Source of the DNA: CAYVHU01 sp964451415
Lineage (GTDB): Bacteria > Pseudomonadota > Alphaproteobacteria > Rhodospirillales > Magnetovibrionaceae
Direction of reading: 5' to 3'
DNA: 64,000 bases
Assembly: GCA_964451415.1 (NCBI GenBank)
Contig: CAYVHU010000004.1
Location: 122,844-186,843, forward strand
Under the pieces are notes generated by a model. It was not told the DNA's origin and made no database searches. It saw only the letters and a list, made by a program, of their open reading frames with translations. The position numbers and the translations under genes are program-made. This document shows positions 25,767-34,190 of the stretch, in pieces (positions within the stretch are counted from its first letter, which is position 1; every line of letters starts with the position of its first letter).

Positions 25767-26660
25767 ATGACCAATAAAGATAATAATATTTATAAACTTG
25801 GTTTGAGTCCCGAACAGAATCTCACCCGATACCTTCAAGATATCCGCAAGTTTCCCATGTTGAGCCTGGAGGAAGAACAAGACCTAGCCCGGCGGTGGGT
25901 GAGCGACGCCGACGATGAAGCGGCCCACATGCTGGTAACAAGCCATCTTCGGCTGGTGGCGAAAATCGCCATGGGCTATCGAGGCTATGGCATGGCGTTG
26001 GGAGAACTGATTTCCGAGGGGAACGTCGGCATGATGCAGGCGGTTCAACGTTTCGACCCCGACAAGGGGTTTCGTCTGGCGACCTATGCCATGTGGTGGG
26101 TCCGCGCTTCGATCCAGGAATATATCTTGCATTCCAGTTCCATGGTGAAAATGGGTACCACCGCCGCGCAGAAGAAATTGTTTTTCAATCTGCGCCGTCT
26201 TAAAGGCCAGATGGAGGCCTATGAAGAAGGTGATCTGAACCCGGAGCATGTGGAGAAGATCGCCACGCGGTTGGGCGTGTCGGAGCATGAAGTCATTCAT
26301 ATGAACAGACGCCTGAGCGGGCCGGACAATTCGTTGAACGCGCCGATGCGTGCCGACGGAGACGGCGAATGGCAGGACGGCCTGGAAGATGAACGCGACA
26401 CCCAGGAAAAGGTGATGGGCGAATTTCAGGAGTTGATTCGCAGGCGTTCACTTCTGTCTGGGGCCATGAAAGGCCTGTCGAAACGCGAACGCACCATTTT
26501 GACCGCTCGTCGTTTGAAAGAATCCCCGGCGACGTTGGAGAACCTGTCGCAATCTTTTGGCATTTCACGCGAACGGGTGCGCCAGATCGAGGTGCGTGCG
26601 TTTGAGAAATTACAAAAATCCGTGAAAAACGCCATGATCGAGCAGAACATAGCGCATTGA
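25767..26660 (+). CDS. rpoH: RNA polymerase heat-shock sigma factor RpoH (sigma-32)
   Basis: A 297-residue sigma factor. Region 2 (LVTSHLRLVAKIAMGYRGYGMALGELISEGNVGMMQAVQRFDP), the Trp-rich FRLATYAMWWVRASIQEYILHS, the RpoH box (TAAQKKLFFNLRRLK) and region 4 ending ISRERVRQIEVRAFEKL are all present. The start was set at ATG 25767 because GGGAGGT (25753-25759) is its ribosome site; a GTG at 25758 falls inside that site. The gene ends at a strong bidirectional terminator. Confidence 0.97.
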   Translation: MTNKDNNIYKLGLSPEQNLTRYLQDIRKFPMLSLEEEQDLARRWVSDADDEAAHMLVTSHLRLVAKIAMGYRGYGMALGELISEGNVGMMQAVQRFDPDKGFRLATYAMWWVRASIQEYILHSSSMVKMGTTAAQKKLFFNLRRLKGQMEAYEEGDLNPEHVEKIATRLGVSEHEVIHMNRRLSGPDNSLNAPMRADGDGEWQDGLEDERDTQEKVMGEFQELIRRRSLLSGAMKGLSKRERTILTARRLKESPATLENLSQSFGISRERVRQIEVRAFEKLQKSVKNAMIEQNIAH

Positions 26661-26669
26661 GCGAAAGCG

Positions 26670-26714
26670 AAAAACAGATCCGCTGCGGTGTCGATCCGCA
26701 GCGGGTCTGTTTTT
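26670..26714. terminator. Bidirectional intrinsic terminator
   Basis: Arms AAAAACAGATCCGCTGCGG (26670-26688) and CCGCAGCGGGTCTGTTTTT (26696-26714) pair over 19 nt with one G-T position, around a 7-nt loop. A-runs and T-runs lie on both sides, so it serves rpoH and the convergent membrane-protein gene. Confidence 0.93.
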
Positions 26715-27259
26715 CAGCCTGACGGCGCCGCGCCTTCCATGTGCTGCTCTTGTCGTTCTTGGCGGTGTTTTTCCACTAACCCGGCGACTTCCGAACCCCA
26801 TTCTTCAATCAGTTTCTTTTGTTCGCCGCGCAACAGAGCAACCTTGCGTTGTTGAAGCACGACTACGAATGAGGCGATGACGCTCGGCATGGCGAGAAAC
26901 AACAGCCAGCCGAAAGCGGCCGATGCGTACCAGATCAGCAAGACGAACACGTCCTGGACCGAGGACCATGCGGCGCCGACGGAATTTATGCCCGTCCACA
27001 AATCCATAATATAGGGAAAAACGCCGATAAAGTTGATGCCCCCAACGCAAAAAGTCGCGCTCTTATGGGGGCTGCGGTCGATGATGAGTGCCACCAACGT
27101 GGGCAACATGCCGAAAAATAAAATGATCATGGTCGGCGCGGCGATGACAAGTAGCGAAAGCAGCGTCAGCAATATCCAGGTCAAGGCCGTGCGCCGCGCC
27201 TTGCGCGGAGACTCGTATCGTTGCCCTTGATTTGGTGTCGGGCGTGGTTTGGATGCCAT
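26714..27259 (-). CDS. Membrane protein with three to four helices, unknown function
   Basis: A 181-residue protein with a basic, Pro/Gln-rich cytoplasmic start (MASKPRPTPNQGQRYESPRK), a helix at ~27-50, further hydrophobic segments at ~54-70, ~82-100 and ~105-130, and a charged, His/Gln-rich C-terminal tail (EKHRQERQEQHMEGA). I do not recognise a family. It follows the pseudokinase gene by 9 bp on the same strand, so the two are probably partners in one membrane complex. Confidence 0.75.
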   Translation of the reverse strand: MASKPRPTPNQGQRYESPRKARRTALTWILLTLLSLLVIAAPTMIILFFGMLPTLVALIIDRSPHKSATFCVGGINFIGVFPYIMDLWTGINSVGAAWSSVQDVFVLLIWYASAAFGWLLFLAMPSVIASFVVVLQQRKVALLRGEQKKLIEEWGSEVAGLVEKHRQERQEQHMEGAAPSG

Positions 27260-27268
27260 AATGCGTCC

Positions 27269-29560
27269 CTACATTGCTTTCACGAAAATAACCGCAGTGG
27301 TTGCGATCATGCAAAATATAATGGCAAACATGGCGGTCATTTTTTCGCCGGATTCCAGCGCCATTTTTTGTTGATCGACATCTTCGCCGACGATTTTTTG
27401 GATCTCTTCCTCGGCATGGGTGAATTCGATCTGCGCCTCTTCAAAGTTTGCCTTGTCGCGTCCGCGCCGTTCGGCATTGTCGATCAGATCGAAAAGATCG
27501 GGCAGGCTGCCCTGGCGAACCAGGGCGGGGATTTCCAATTCAATGGTACGCCGCGTGGTGCGGCTGTGATAGGTGCCGATGGCCGGCTGCAAAAGTCCTC
27601 CGATCCAACTGGACAGGCCGAAAAGGGTATCGATTTTGAGGTGCCACTGCATCAAGGCGAACAGGCTTAGCATGCCGATCAACGATATTTCCGTCTTGGG
27701 TTCGGACAGGGCCTTCAAGTGGGGGTGGATATCATGCTTGAAGTGCGTGGCGATAAAGGCGGCAAGGTGCTTGTCCATGGGCCGCGAACGCATATCGGCC
27801 TTGTCCGCCATGTCATCCAGGGCGGGTAGAAGCTCGTCGATGTGGTCGATATAGAGCTTTTGCAGAAAGTCGCTCTGACAGGGCAAGAAGCGATTTAATT
27901 CATACAGGCACCGATCTAGACCATAACCCATTTCGTGGATTGCCGCGAACCCGCGCAGAGTTTTGAAGGTCCGGTCCAGCATGACGAGGTCCGGCGTCAT
28001 ATGGTTTTGTGCCGCGAACCAATAGCCCATAAGGTCGCGTGCCAGGATCTCGCCTGGAATTTGGAAATTTCCCTTGCGCAAATATTCAACGGCCAGCGCC
28101 GCGCCGAAACCGTCGGGCATGACGGCGAAATTTTTGTAGCGTACCGGCGCATCTGGATCCAGGCGCATGCACACCTTGGAAACCAGAATCTCATCGCTGC
28201 CGTCGGGACCGCTAGCGTGGACCTTGGAGATGGTGATCGACGCGATCACAGCGTCGGCCAATTCCGGTGAACCATAGCTTTGACGCAGCCATAATTCCAG
28301 TTTCCCCCCCTTGATGACCTTGGCGGCGTCGTTGACGTTTTTGCTGAAGCTTTGCGCGATGGTGTGCGGACTCGTGTGGTCGTGGCCCAGAAATTTGAAG
28401 ACGATCTTGGGTTTGGGCGCGGGGTGGTGCTGAATGGGGGAGCGTTTTTGCCCGTTCAACCAGGAATCGAGAGCTTCGCTATCCCAGCGTTCTTTGACTT
28501 CGTCGCTGAGCAAGCCGCGCAAAGGTTCGATCAAGGGCAGGGGGATACGTTCCTTGCCGCACAAGCACTGATAAGAGCCCCTTTCGGCCTTGGCGGCGAT
28601 GACGTCTTCTTCCTTGAAGACGGAAACGGGATTGTACCCGAGCAACAAAAACACGCTCATCACGCCCAAGGCGTAAAGGTCGTCACCCGTACTGCCGGAA
28701 CCTCTGCCTGACGGGGTGGCCATGGCACGGTTCAAGGGTTCGTAAATGGTGGGCTGGTCGAAACCCGGCGGGGCGCTGACGCATTCGCCAAGCACCAACT
28801 CGTGTTTTTCCTTGTCCATGTAGTACAGGTTGTCGATGCGCAACGCCCGGTGTGCAATGTCCAGAGCCTGCAGTTCATTCAGGGCCTGTGCCAGGGGAGT
28901 CATGATGCGCCGGGCCAGTTCGTACTCGCTGATCCTGATCTTGTGGTTGGTGAAGGCGTCGAGAAACCGTCCGCCTTGAGGGCGTTCCAGGATGACGCTC
29001 TGACAGCTTTGCCCCAGTGGAGACCAGTGAACGGGACCATATTCGATCATGGGCATGAGCCCCGAGACCGTTTCGCTGCGCAGTTTTGCCATGACCTGGG
29101 TTCGGGCCGGCAGACCCGGGGTGCAGATGAGCGCAAAAAGTTGTCGGTTCGGTTCGCGCCTGTCCTCTACGGTGTAAGCCGTGGCCGTTGGGGAATCCAA
29201 CTCCGGCAACGCCAGGGAGGGGAAAATAAGATAACGGCCTTTGAGAGTTGCCGGGGGGTGATCGGCCGCATCCGTAGGAGGTGTAGGGCGTGCGGGTATG
29301 GGGAACGTATCGCCATGTCCATGACTCCCATGTCCATGACCCCCGTGCCCATGACTCCCATGTCCATGACCCCCGTGCCCATGACCCCCGTGTTCATGAC
29401 CCGCATCGCTATGGTCCACGTGCTCACGCTCCACCTTGGCGCCCGTCTTGCGCGCATGGGGAGATTGCGGCACACCAACAGCCTCTTCAGACACATTGCC
29501 TGAAGGGGCGGGCTTGTGTGGCTCGACCGTTTCTTCGGTCTCGTCCAGGGCGTCAGCCAT
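27269..29560 (-). CDS. Histidine-rich, tail-anchored protein with a kinase-dead protein kinase fold
   Basis: A 763-residue protein. Residues 55-84 are six HGHG(G/S)-type pentapeptides, a likely metal-binding stretch. Residues ~107-370 have the layout of a Ser/Thr kinase: LNELQALDIAHRALRIDNLYY at the catalytic loop and STGDDLYALGVMSVFLLLGYNP at helix F. The catalytic Asp of HRD is Ala239, the loop Lys is Arg, and DFG is replaced by GEC near 258-260, so it should not phosphorylate. Residues ~400-720 are an unrecognised helical region, and the last ~22 residues form a membrane helix (TAMFAIIFCMIATTAVIFV), making it tail-anchored. It is followed after 9 bp by a small membrane protein. Confidence 0.78.
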   Translation of the reverse strand: MADALDETEETVEPHKPAPSGNVSEEAVGVPQSPHARKTGAKVEREHVDHSDAGHEHGGHGHGGHGHGSHGHGGHGHGSHGHGDTFPIPARPTPPTDAADHPPATLKGRYLIFPSLALPELDSPTATAYTVEDRREPNRQLFALICTPGLPARTQVMAKLRSETVSGLMPMIEYGPVHWSPLGQSCQSVILERPQGGRFLDAFTNHKIRISEYELARRIMTPLAQALNELQALDIAHRALRIDNLYYMDKEKHELVLGECVSAPPGFDQPTIYEPLNRAMATPSGRGSGSTGDDLYALGVMSVFLLLGYNPVSVFKEEDVIAAKAERGSYQCLCGKERIPLPLIEPLRGLLSDEVKERWDSEALDSWLNGQKRSPIQHHPAPKPKIVFKFLGHDHTSPHTIAQSFSKNVNDAAKVIKGGKLELWLRQSYGSPELADAVIASITISKVHASGPDGSDEILVSKVCMRLDPDAPVRYKNFAVMPDGFGAALAVEYLRKGNFQIPGEILARDLMGYWFAAQNHMTPDLVMLDRTFKTLRGFAAIHEMGYGLDRCLYELNRFLPCQSDFLQKLYIDHIDELLPALDDMADKADMRSRPMDKHLAAFIATHFKHDIHPHLKALSEPKTEISLIGMLSLFALMQWHLKIDTLFGLSSWIGGLLQPAIGTYHSRTTRRTIELEIPALVRQGSLPDLFDLIDNAERRGRDKANFEEAQIEFTHAEEEIQKIVGEDVDQQKMALESGEKMTAMFAIIFCMIATTAVIFVKAM
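29309..29398. repeat. 15-bp tandem repeat encoding HGHG(G/S) units
   Basis: Six 15-bp units of the form CCATGACCCCCGTGC/CCATGTCCATGACTC run through the 5' part of the pseudokinase gene. The copies differ by a few bases, so copy number could change by slippage without breaking the frame. Confidence 0.85.
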
Positions 29561-29644
29561 TTCCGAACTCCGACCCGAATTCTACGGGCACGTTGCAGAA
29601 GGCTCCAGCGTAGCGGATAACCTACCGGAAAACAATGGTATTGC

Positions 29645-30937
29645 TTAGTCCGAGAAAGGGTCGTGCACCAAGATTGTATCGTCGCGTTCGGGGCTGGTGG
29701 AAAGCAACGCCACCGGTGCCTCGATCAATTCTTCAATGCGCCGAATGTATTTCACCGCCGTGGCCGGCAGGTCTGCCCACGATCTGGCGCCAAAGGTGCT
29801 TCCCGGCCAGCCTTCCATGGTTTCGAAAAGCGGTTCCACGTTTTCCTGTTCCTCCGTCGATGCCGGAAGATGATCCAGTTCGCGTCCGTTGAGGCGATAG
29901 CCCACGCACACTTTCAATTCCTCCATGCCGTCGAGGACATCCAGTTTGGTCAGTGCGATGCCGTTGATTCCGTTGACCTTGACGGCCTGACGGACCAGCA
30001 CTGCGTCGAACCAGCCACAACGGCGCGGACGGCCCGTGGTGGTGCCGAATTCGTGGCCCCGTTTGCCCAGAAGCGTGCCGGCGTCGTCGAATAATTCGGT
30101 GGGAAACGGTCCTGCGCCGACGCGCGTGGTGTAGGCCTTGGTGATGCCGAGGACGTAGCCGATGGCCCCGGGCCCCATGCCCGAGCCGGTTGCGGCCTGG
30201 CTTGCCACGACATTGGATGACGTGACGAAGGGGTAGGTGCCGTGGTCGATGTCCAGAAGCGTGCCTTGCGCGCCCTCGAACAAGATGCGTTTGCCGGCGC
30301 GCTTGGCGTCGTCGAGGACCTTCCATGTGGTATCGACATACGGCAGAATTTTCGGGGCAAGCGCCATCAGGCTTTCGAGCACCGTATCGCCGTTGATCTC
30401 CGCGATGGCGTAACCGCGTAACAAGGCATTGTGGTGGAACAGCATTTTTTCGATTTTGTCCTTGACCAGATTGCGGTCGGACAAATCACCCGCGCGAATA
30501 GCGCGGCGGGCGACTTTGTCTTCATAAGCCGGTCCGATGCCGCGTCCGGTGGTGCCGATTTTGGCCTTTCCCAAGGCCTTTTCGCGCGCCCGGTCCAGAT
30601 TTGCATGCAGCGGCAGGATCAAAGGTGCGTTTTCAGCGACCTTTAAATTGTCCGGAGAAATCGTCACACCTTGGGCGCGGAGATTTTCAATTTCTTCAAG
30701 AAAATTCCACGGGTCCAGAACGACGCCGTTTCCGATCACCGAGATGGTGCCTTCGCGCACGATTCCGGAGGGCAGAATGTGCAGTTTGTAGGTCACCGAA
30801 TCTATGACCAGGGTGTGGCCCGCATTGTGGCCGCCTTGAAAACGCACCACGACATCGGCGCGTTCGGAAAGCCAGTCAACGATTTTCCCCTTTCCTTCGT
30901 CACCCCACTGGGAACCGACGACAACGACGTTGGCCAT
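29645..30937 (-). CDS. purA: Adenylosuccinate synthetase
   Basis: A 430-residue enzyme that joins IMP and aspartate using GTP. The N-terminal P-loop QWGDEGKGKIVDWL, the HNAGHT motif, the GTTGRGIGPAYEDK signature, FEGAQGTLLDIDHGTYPFVTSSN and the C-terminal TKLDVLDGMEELKVC are intact. It follows hisZ by 24 bp, a common alphaproteobacterial pairing. Confidence 0.97.
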   Translation of the reverse strand: MANVVVVGSQWGDEGKGKIVDWLSERADVVVRFQGGHNAGHTLVIDSVTYKLHILPSGIVREGTISVIGNGVVLDPWNFLEEIENLRAQGVTISPDNLKVAENAPLILPLHANLDRAREKALGKAKIGTTGRGIGPAYEDKVARRAIRAGDLSDRNLVKDKIEKMLFHHNALLRGYAIAEINGDTVLESLMALAPKILPYVDTTWKVLDDAKRAGKRILFEGAQGTLLDIDHGTYPFVTSSNVVASQAATGSGMGPGAIGYVLGITKAYTTRVGAGPFPTELFDDAGTLLGKRGHEFGTTTGRPRRCGWFDAVLVRQAVKVNGINGIALTKLDVLDGMEELKVCVGYRLNGRELDHLPASTEEQENVEPLFETMEGWPGSTFGARSWADLPATAVKYIRRIEELIEAPVALLSTSPERDDTILVHDPFSD

Positions 30938-30961
30938 GATGTGTTTCCTCGTTTCTTCAGG

Positions 30962-32182
30962 TTAATCGAGTTTGCGTGGCGCGTTTGCATCAAAGATGTG
31001 GGAGCATTTCAGACGCCGGGCTTCCCTTTCGATATCTCGCATGTCGGGCATGTTTTCCAGCGCCGCCGTCGTGCGCCAACCCTTTTCGCGCAGGGCTTTC
31101 GCTTGCGCGTATGAGGTGGCGAAGGGCAGAAACACGCATGGCGAATCCGCTGGCACCGGTAGGGTCCGCAAGATGGCGTCCACATACAAGGTGAGGCCGC
31201 TGGCAGGTTCCGCATGAGCCCCGGGACCCGAGCCATAGCGTCCGCCGCGGCCCAGTTCGCCCATCAGGCCGTGGGCAAACAAGGCGAAGGTTACGCCCGT
31301 GTGATATTCGAAGCCTCGCCGTTCCACGGGGTCCAACGTCAAGGTGATGTCCGGCCGCGCGGTCTTGAGGCGCGCCATGACATCTTGTAAAGCCTTGCGT
31401 TCGCGTGCCGCGTCCGTGGGCAGATCAATGGCGTTCAGTTTTTCAAGGGTGCACGATGCCGTCCCCACGGCTTCCAGCATCGCGCTGAAGATGGCGGTGG
31501 TTTTTGTCCCCAGAAGACCCGACATTGCCTTGATGGCGGCGGCATCCTTGCGTTCCAACGCCGTTTTCAAGGCGCCTTTGACCACGGAGTCCAAATCCAG
31601 TGGGCGGATTACGGCCGATGCAAGTGTTGGCAGGCCCAGATCGACGCTCAAGGCTTTAATGCCTACGTTCTCCAGGGCTTCGACGGCCATGAGAATCAGT
31701 TCCACGTCTGCTGCCGGCGTGCTTGCCCCGATCAGTTCCGCACCGACCTGCCCGAACTGGCGTCCCGGACGCAGTTGTGAGCCTTTGATGCGAACCACCT
31801 GACCGGCATAGGTCAGACGTAGCGGGCGCGGCGCATGCCCCATGCGCGAGCGCGCAATACGCGCCACCTGCAAGGTCATATCGGGGCGCAGGGCCATCAT
31901 ACGTTGGCTGAGTGGGTCTTGGACGCGAAACGCCTGTTGCGCCATCGCCGCACCGGAACCCGATAATAGGTTTTCTGCGAATTCCAGAAGCGGTGGGGAT
32001 ACGCGCGCGTACCCCCAGCTGTTGAACAGCGCGACCAACTGCGCTCCCACCCGCGCTTCCTGCGCGGCGTGCGGGGGCAGAGTGTCGTGCATGCCTGCCG
32101 GTAGCAGGGCCTTGTTTTGCGGATCGTCCATGAAACCGGGCAGCTTAAATTCAGGTACCGAGAGCGAAAGAGCTTTATCCAC
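30962..32182 (-). CDS. hisZ: ATP phosphoribosyltransferase regulatory subunit HisZ
   Basis: A HisRS-like protein without aminoacylation function that pairs with the short HisG in the first step of histidine synthesis. KALLPAGMHDTLPPHAAQEA, the motif-2 like LRPDMTLQVARIA and the C-terminal GRGGRYGSGPGAHAEPASGLTLYVD segment are typical of HisZ. The listed start is a GTG (406 residues); ATG 32131 (MDDPQNKALLPAG) matches the family N-terminus better but also lacks a clear ribosome site. Confidence 0.9.
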   Translation of the reverse strand: MDKALSLSVPEFKLPGFMDDPQNKALLPAGMHDTLPPHAAQEARVGAQLVALFNSWGYARVSPPLLEFAENLLSGSGAAMAQQAFRVQDPLSQRMMALRPDMTLQVARIARSRMGHAPRPLRLTYAGQVVRIKGSQLRPGRQFGQVGAELIGASTPAADVELILMAVEALENVGIKALSVDLGLPTLASAVIRPLDLDSVVKGALKTALERKDAAAIKAMSGLLGTKTTAIFSAMLEAVGTASCTLEKLNAIDLPTDAARERKALQDVMARLKTARPDITLTLDPVERRGFEYHTGVTFALFAHGLMGELGRGGRYGSGPGAHAEPASGLTLYVDAILRTLPVPADSPCVFLPFATSYAQAKALREKGWRTTAALENMPDMRDIEREARRLKCSHIFDANAPRKLD

Positions 32183-32232
32183 ACGCTTAGTAACGGAAAA
32201 TCATCCATTGGGCAAGGGCGCGGCGCACGGGA

Positions 32233-34185
32233 TCACTTAAAGTACGCCGTAAGCGGGGCGGAATTGATGGGCCATGTTCCCTGGGCTGTGACGCGCTGCG
32301 TATTTGTCATGACGAAGCTGCGTTCCTTGTAATGCGTCAGCGCGCGCGCCAGGACACTCAGCGCCGCGGGCGTTCGGGCCATCACGGCGAGCACCGTGCG
32401 GCCGTTCAGCTTCACGGCGAAGGCCTTGGCCGGGGCCACGGTGCGCAGTTGTTCGCGCAAAGATGTCAATCCCATGCGTTTAAGCTGCGCGAAGACGTCC
32501 TTTGGCCGACCCGCGACGATGAGGGGCCCCGACGGTGGCAGGGCCGCAACCTCGCGTACCTCGCGGTGCATCAAACGGCGCGCCAGGGTGTGGGCGAGGT
32601 TGCGCATGGTTTGATCCGTCGTCGCGTTGAACAGGACCGTTGTGCGGTTCAATGTGACATCGCGCAGAATCGGCGGCGTTTCTACGGGGTCGAGACGGCG
32701 AAAAACATCGAAATCCGGGTCGATGCGCAGACCTCGCGCTGTGGCGTCTGTGCTTACGCTAAAAGTCTGCGTTTTTTTGTTCATGGCGATCAGGATGCGA
32801 CGTTCGCCCGCAGTGCTTTGCAAGATGATGGGAATGCGCAACGCATAGGCTTTGCCGTTTTGCACTTGTCTGAGGGTGAAGGTGACGGTTCTGCCTTTGG
32901 CGCGTGCCGCCTTCAAGACCAATTGCGGCGCGCCCCGGCGGTTGAGCCACGTCTCAAAAAAAGCACCGAGGTTCTTACCGCTAACGGTCTCAAACGCAGT
33001 GCGCACGTCGGCCCAACTGGCGCGACGATGAAGGTTGTTGGCGAAAAACAAGGCCAGCGCACGGTTGAAAACATCTGTGCCCAGGCGGACCTTGAGCATG
33101 TGAAAGACGAAAGCCGCCTTACCGTAACCCACCACCTGGGAGGCGTCATCGCTTTTGGATGTGAAGGCGCGCAAGGGAAAATCGCGCACCTGGGGCAAAG
33201 CCGTGTAATCGCGCAGCCACGTTAGACGTTTTTTGCGGCCATTGTCGCGATCCTTCACCGCCGCCCAGGCCAGATCCGCCTGATAGGCGGTCAGGCCCTC
33301 CGCCCAGTTGCCGGTGGCGTAATCGACGCCGACGGCGTTGCCCCACCAACTGTGCAGGATTTCGTGGGGAAGTGATGAGGTCCTGATGAACGGCAGCGCC
33401 AGCACATGGCGGTTGATATAGGTCAGGGCGGGCAGGCCCCACCCCACCGGGTCGTTTCCCGAAACGATGGCGAACCCGGTATAAGGATATGGACCTATTT
33501 TTTTCGAATAGTAAGAAATGTATTTTGCGGCGTCGTCCAGATACGTCTTGGCGAGAGGAGCCAATTCTTGATGGAAATAGGTGCGGATGCGCACACCGTT
33601 CGCTATCTTTTCGGCCACCCGATAAGGTCCGGTGAAAAGAACCGGTGCATTTGTTGCGGTGGATGTAAATGTTGCCGTGTAGCCGTCGGCCGAGTGGCTT
33701 TCGCGTTCCAGCCGCCCATCCATGACGGCGATCTGCCCCGGCGGCGTTGTCACGGTGATGCGATACGAAACGCGCGCGGTGCGGGGCACACCAACGGGTT
33801 GGGCCAGCCACGCGCCGGTTATGACGCCGCCATCAAGCGTCACTGAGGAGGTTCCGTAGCGTGTCGAAATTCTGGCGGTTTCGTGCAACGCGATGCGGTG
33901 CGTGCCCATGGGCCCCAGGTCGATCGTTAGGGTGTCGCCGTGACGCAGGGGCGTTTGCGCCACGCCATCGACGCTCACGCGATCAACGACAATCGCCGCA
34001 TCCAGGGCCAACGCAATGCGACCGCGGTCCGTGAGCGTTACGATATCGTTGCTTTCCAGCGTGCCGCGGGCGGGGTCGATGCGCACCTGTGCGTCATGGT
34101 GCAGCGTGCTGTGGTGCGCGGCTTGAACCGCGGCCCCACCCGGTTGGGTCATCAAAATCAAAGCGATAAAGATACGCACAAGCAT
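32233..34185 (-). CDS. M1-family metallopeptidase, exported
   Basis: A 650-residue protein with an N-terminal signal peptide (LVRIFIALILMTQPGGAAVQA). The zinc site is HEILHSWWGN, with the third ligand in NWAEGLTAY about 18 residues later (HExxH-x18-E). The usual GAMEN substrate loop is replaced by the divergent GWGLPALTYI. The C-terminal half includes an ERAP1-like RGAPQLVLKAARAKGRTVTFTLRQVQ stretch. Start set at ATG 34185, 5 bp after the ChaN-type gene, because the frame further upstream only translates the repeat tract of that gene. It is probably a periplasmic aminopeptidase. Confidence 0.85.
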   Translation of the reverse strand: MLVRIFIALILMTQPGGAAVQAAHHSTLHHDAQVRIDPARGTLESNDIVTLTDRGRIALALDAAIVVDRVSVDGVAQTPLRHGDTLTIDLGPMGTHRIALHETARISTRYGTSSVTLDGGVITGAWLAQPVGVPRTARVSYRITVTTPPGQIAVMDGRLERESHSADGYTATFTSTATNAPVLFTGPYRVAEKIANGVRIRTYFHQELAPLAKTYLDDAAKYISYYSKKIGPYPYTGFAIVSGNDPVGWGLPALTYINRHVLALPFIRTSSLPHEILHSWWGNAVGVDYATGNWAEGLTAYQADLAWAAVKDRDNGRKKRLTWLRDYTALPQVRDFPLRAFTSKSDDASQVVGYGKAAFVFHMLKVRLGTDVFNRALALFFANNLHRRASWADVRTAFETVSGKNLGAFFETWLNRRGAPQLVLKAARAKGRTVTFTLRQVQNGKAYALRIPIILQSTAGERRILIAMNKKTQTFSVSTDATARGLRIDPDFDVFRRLDPVETPPILRDVTLNRTTVLFNATTDQTMRNLAHTLARRLMHREVREVAALPPSGPLIVAGRPKDVFAQLKRMGLTSLREQLRTVAPAKAFAVKLNGRTVLAVMARTPAALSVLARALTHYKERSFVMTNTQRVTAQGTWPINSAPLTAYFK

Positions 34186-34190
34186 GATGG

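Noticed and set aside
29290..29613. Plus-strand frame rich in His-Asp-Val repeats opposite the pseudokinase gene
   Set aside because: It is the antisense translation of the 15-bp His-repeat tract and has no upstream ribosome site or continuation.
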